From: an uncultured Bacteroidota bacterium
Lineage (GTDB): Bacteria; Bacteroidota; Bacteroidia; Chitinophagales; Chitinophagaceae
Length of the DNA: 5,593 nucleotides
Reading direction: 5' to 3'
Assembly: GCA_946479535.1 (NCBI GenBank)
Contig: CAMLGP010000242.1
Span: forward strand, 1-5,593
Shown here: in pieces, positions 5,449 through 5,593 of the stretch
Numbering within the stretch: position 1 is the first letter of the stretch
How the letters are laid out: each line of letters begins with the position of its first letter
The notes under the pieces: generated by a model
Databases searched by the model: none
What the model saw: the letters and a program-made list of their open reading frames with translations, nothing else
Told to the model about the DNA's origin: nothing
Translations under genes and position numbers: made by a program

Positions 5449-5476
5449 CCTGTCAACATTGACAGCTATTGTCAGG
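5449..5476. promoter_or_regulatory. Candidate HxlR operator with three TGTCA half-sites
   Basis: TGTCA (5451-5455), its complement TGACA (5460-5464) and TGTCA again (5470-5474) are spaced 9 and 10 bp apart, close to one helical turn. The first two form the near-palindrome TGTCAA-CA-TTGACA; the last two form TGACA-N5-TGTCA. The array covers the predicted transcription start of the regulator gene and the -33 box of the divergent gene, so one bound protein could control both. Confidence 0.5.
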
Positions 5477-5499
5477 CAAATATACTGTACTTAGTTTCG
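5469..5499 (+). promoter_or_regulatory. Promoter of the gene starting at 5540
   Basis: TTG at 5469-5471 and TAGTTTCG at 5492-5499 are separated by 20 bases. The second matches TAnnTTTG with one mismatch. Transcription would begin near 5505, leaving a leader of about 35 bases. Confidence 0.5.
5477..5484 (-). promoter_or_regulatory. -7 box of the HxlR-type regulator gene
   Basis: Read on the - strand this is TATATTTG, a perfect TAnnTTTG, directly beside the TGTCA array. Transcription would begin near 5470 and give a leader of about 38 bases to the ATG at 5432. No clear -33 TTG is visible. It lies between the -33 and -7 boxes of the opposing promoter, so the two promoters overlap face to face. 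Confidence 0.5.
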
Positions 5500-5539
5500 C
5501 TACTGTAAAAAGTATAGTTTAAACTCTAAATTCAAAAAT

Positions 5540-5593
5540 ATGCAAAACAGAATTCATACTTATACCTCAAAAGAGCCAATGCTGAAGGTAAAT
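5540..5593 (+). CDS. Start of an unidentified gene, cut by the window end
   Basis: Eighteen codons are visible (MQNRIHTYTSKEPMLKVN), open to the last base. The frame follows a plausible promoter and AT-rich leader and is divergent from the HxlR-type gene. Genes in that position are commonly the regulator's target, often oxidoreductases or AhpD/carboxymuconolactone-decarboxylase-like proteins. The M-x-x-RI opening is weakly compatible with the latter, but the fragment is too short to assign. Confidence 0.6.
   Translation, partial: MQNRIHTYTSKEPMLKVN

Noticed and set aside
5433..5459. Nine extra N-terminal residues of the HxlR-type protein from an ATG at 5459
   Set aside because: The codons fall within the TGTCA array and almost at the predicted transcription start; MLTGLNFLI is not family-like.

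Overview
The window looks like a chromosomal segment of a Bacteroidota bacterium, probably Chitinophagales/Chitinophagaceae. The grounds are moderate G+C, AT-rich start regions with few Shine-Dalgarno sites, several promoters of the Bacteroidota type (TTG or TTTG, about 20 bp, then TAnnTTTG), and a secreted lamin-tail/FlgD-like surface protein typical of that phylum. The assignment rests on reading alone; no search was run.

Layout. 1-246 holds no convincing gene: a perfect 34-bp palindrome, a run of degenerate 11-bp repeats and a terminator-like hairpin. 247-1950 (-) encodes a secreted protein with two lamin-tail domains. 1951-2220 is the divergent intergenic region. It carries a clear promoter for asd, a 12-14 codon leader peptide made mostly of Thr, Met and Lys, and two mutually exclusive RNA hairpins (antiterminator and terminator). 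Together these look like a classical ribosome-mediated attenuator. 2221-3207 (+) is asd, aspartate-semialdehyde dehydrogenase, at the branch leading to Lys, Met and Thr. A 13-bp perfect stem at 3253-3284 separates it from the convergent yceI-like gene at 3316-3843 (-).

4053-4831 (-) is a two-gene toxin-antitoxin operon: a DUF1778/ribbon-helix-helix antitoxin followed, with an ATGA overlap, by a TacT/AtaT-like GNAT acetyltransferase toxin. A perfect inverted repeat touches the -7 promoter box, which suggests autorepression. Between the operon and the next gene lies a + strand reading frame ending in a Gly/Ser/Cys-rich tail with six cysteines. It looks like real coding sequence, but no convincing start is visible. 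5061-5432 (-) encodes an HxlR-family regulator. It is divergent from a gene cut by the window end (5540 onward), and the shared intergenic region contains three phased TGTCA half-sites overlapping both promoters.

The most interesting signal is the asd leader. Its stop codon sits directly against the 5' arm of the antiterminator, as expected if starvation for Asp-family amino acids relieves termination. Second is the Cys-rich frame at 4830-5057, whose internal repeat is conserved as protein but differs at synonymous positions.
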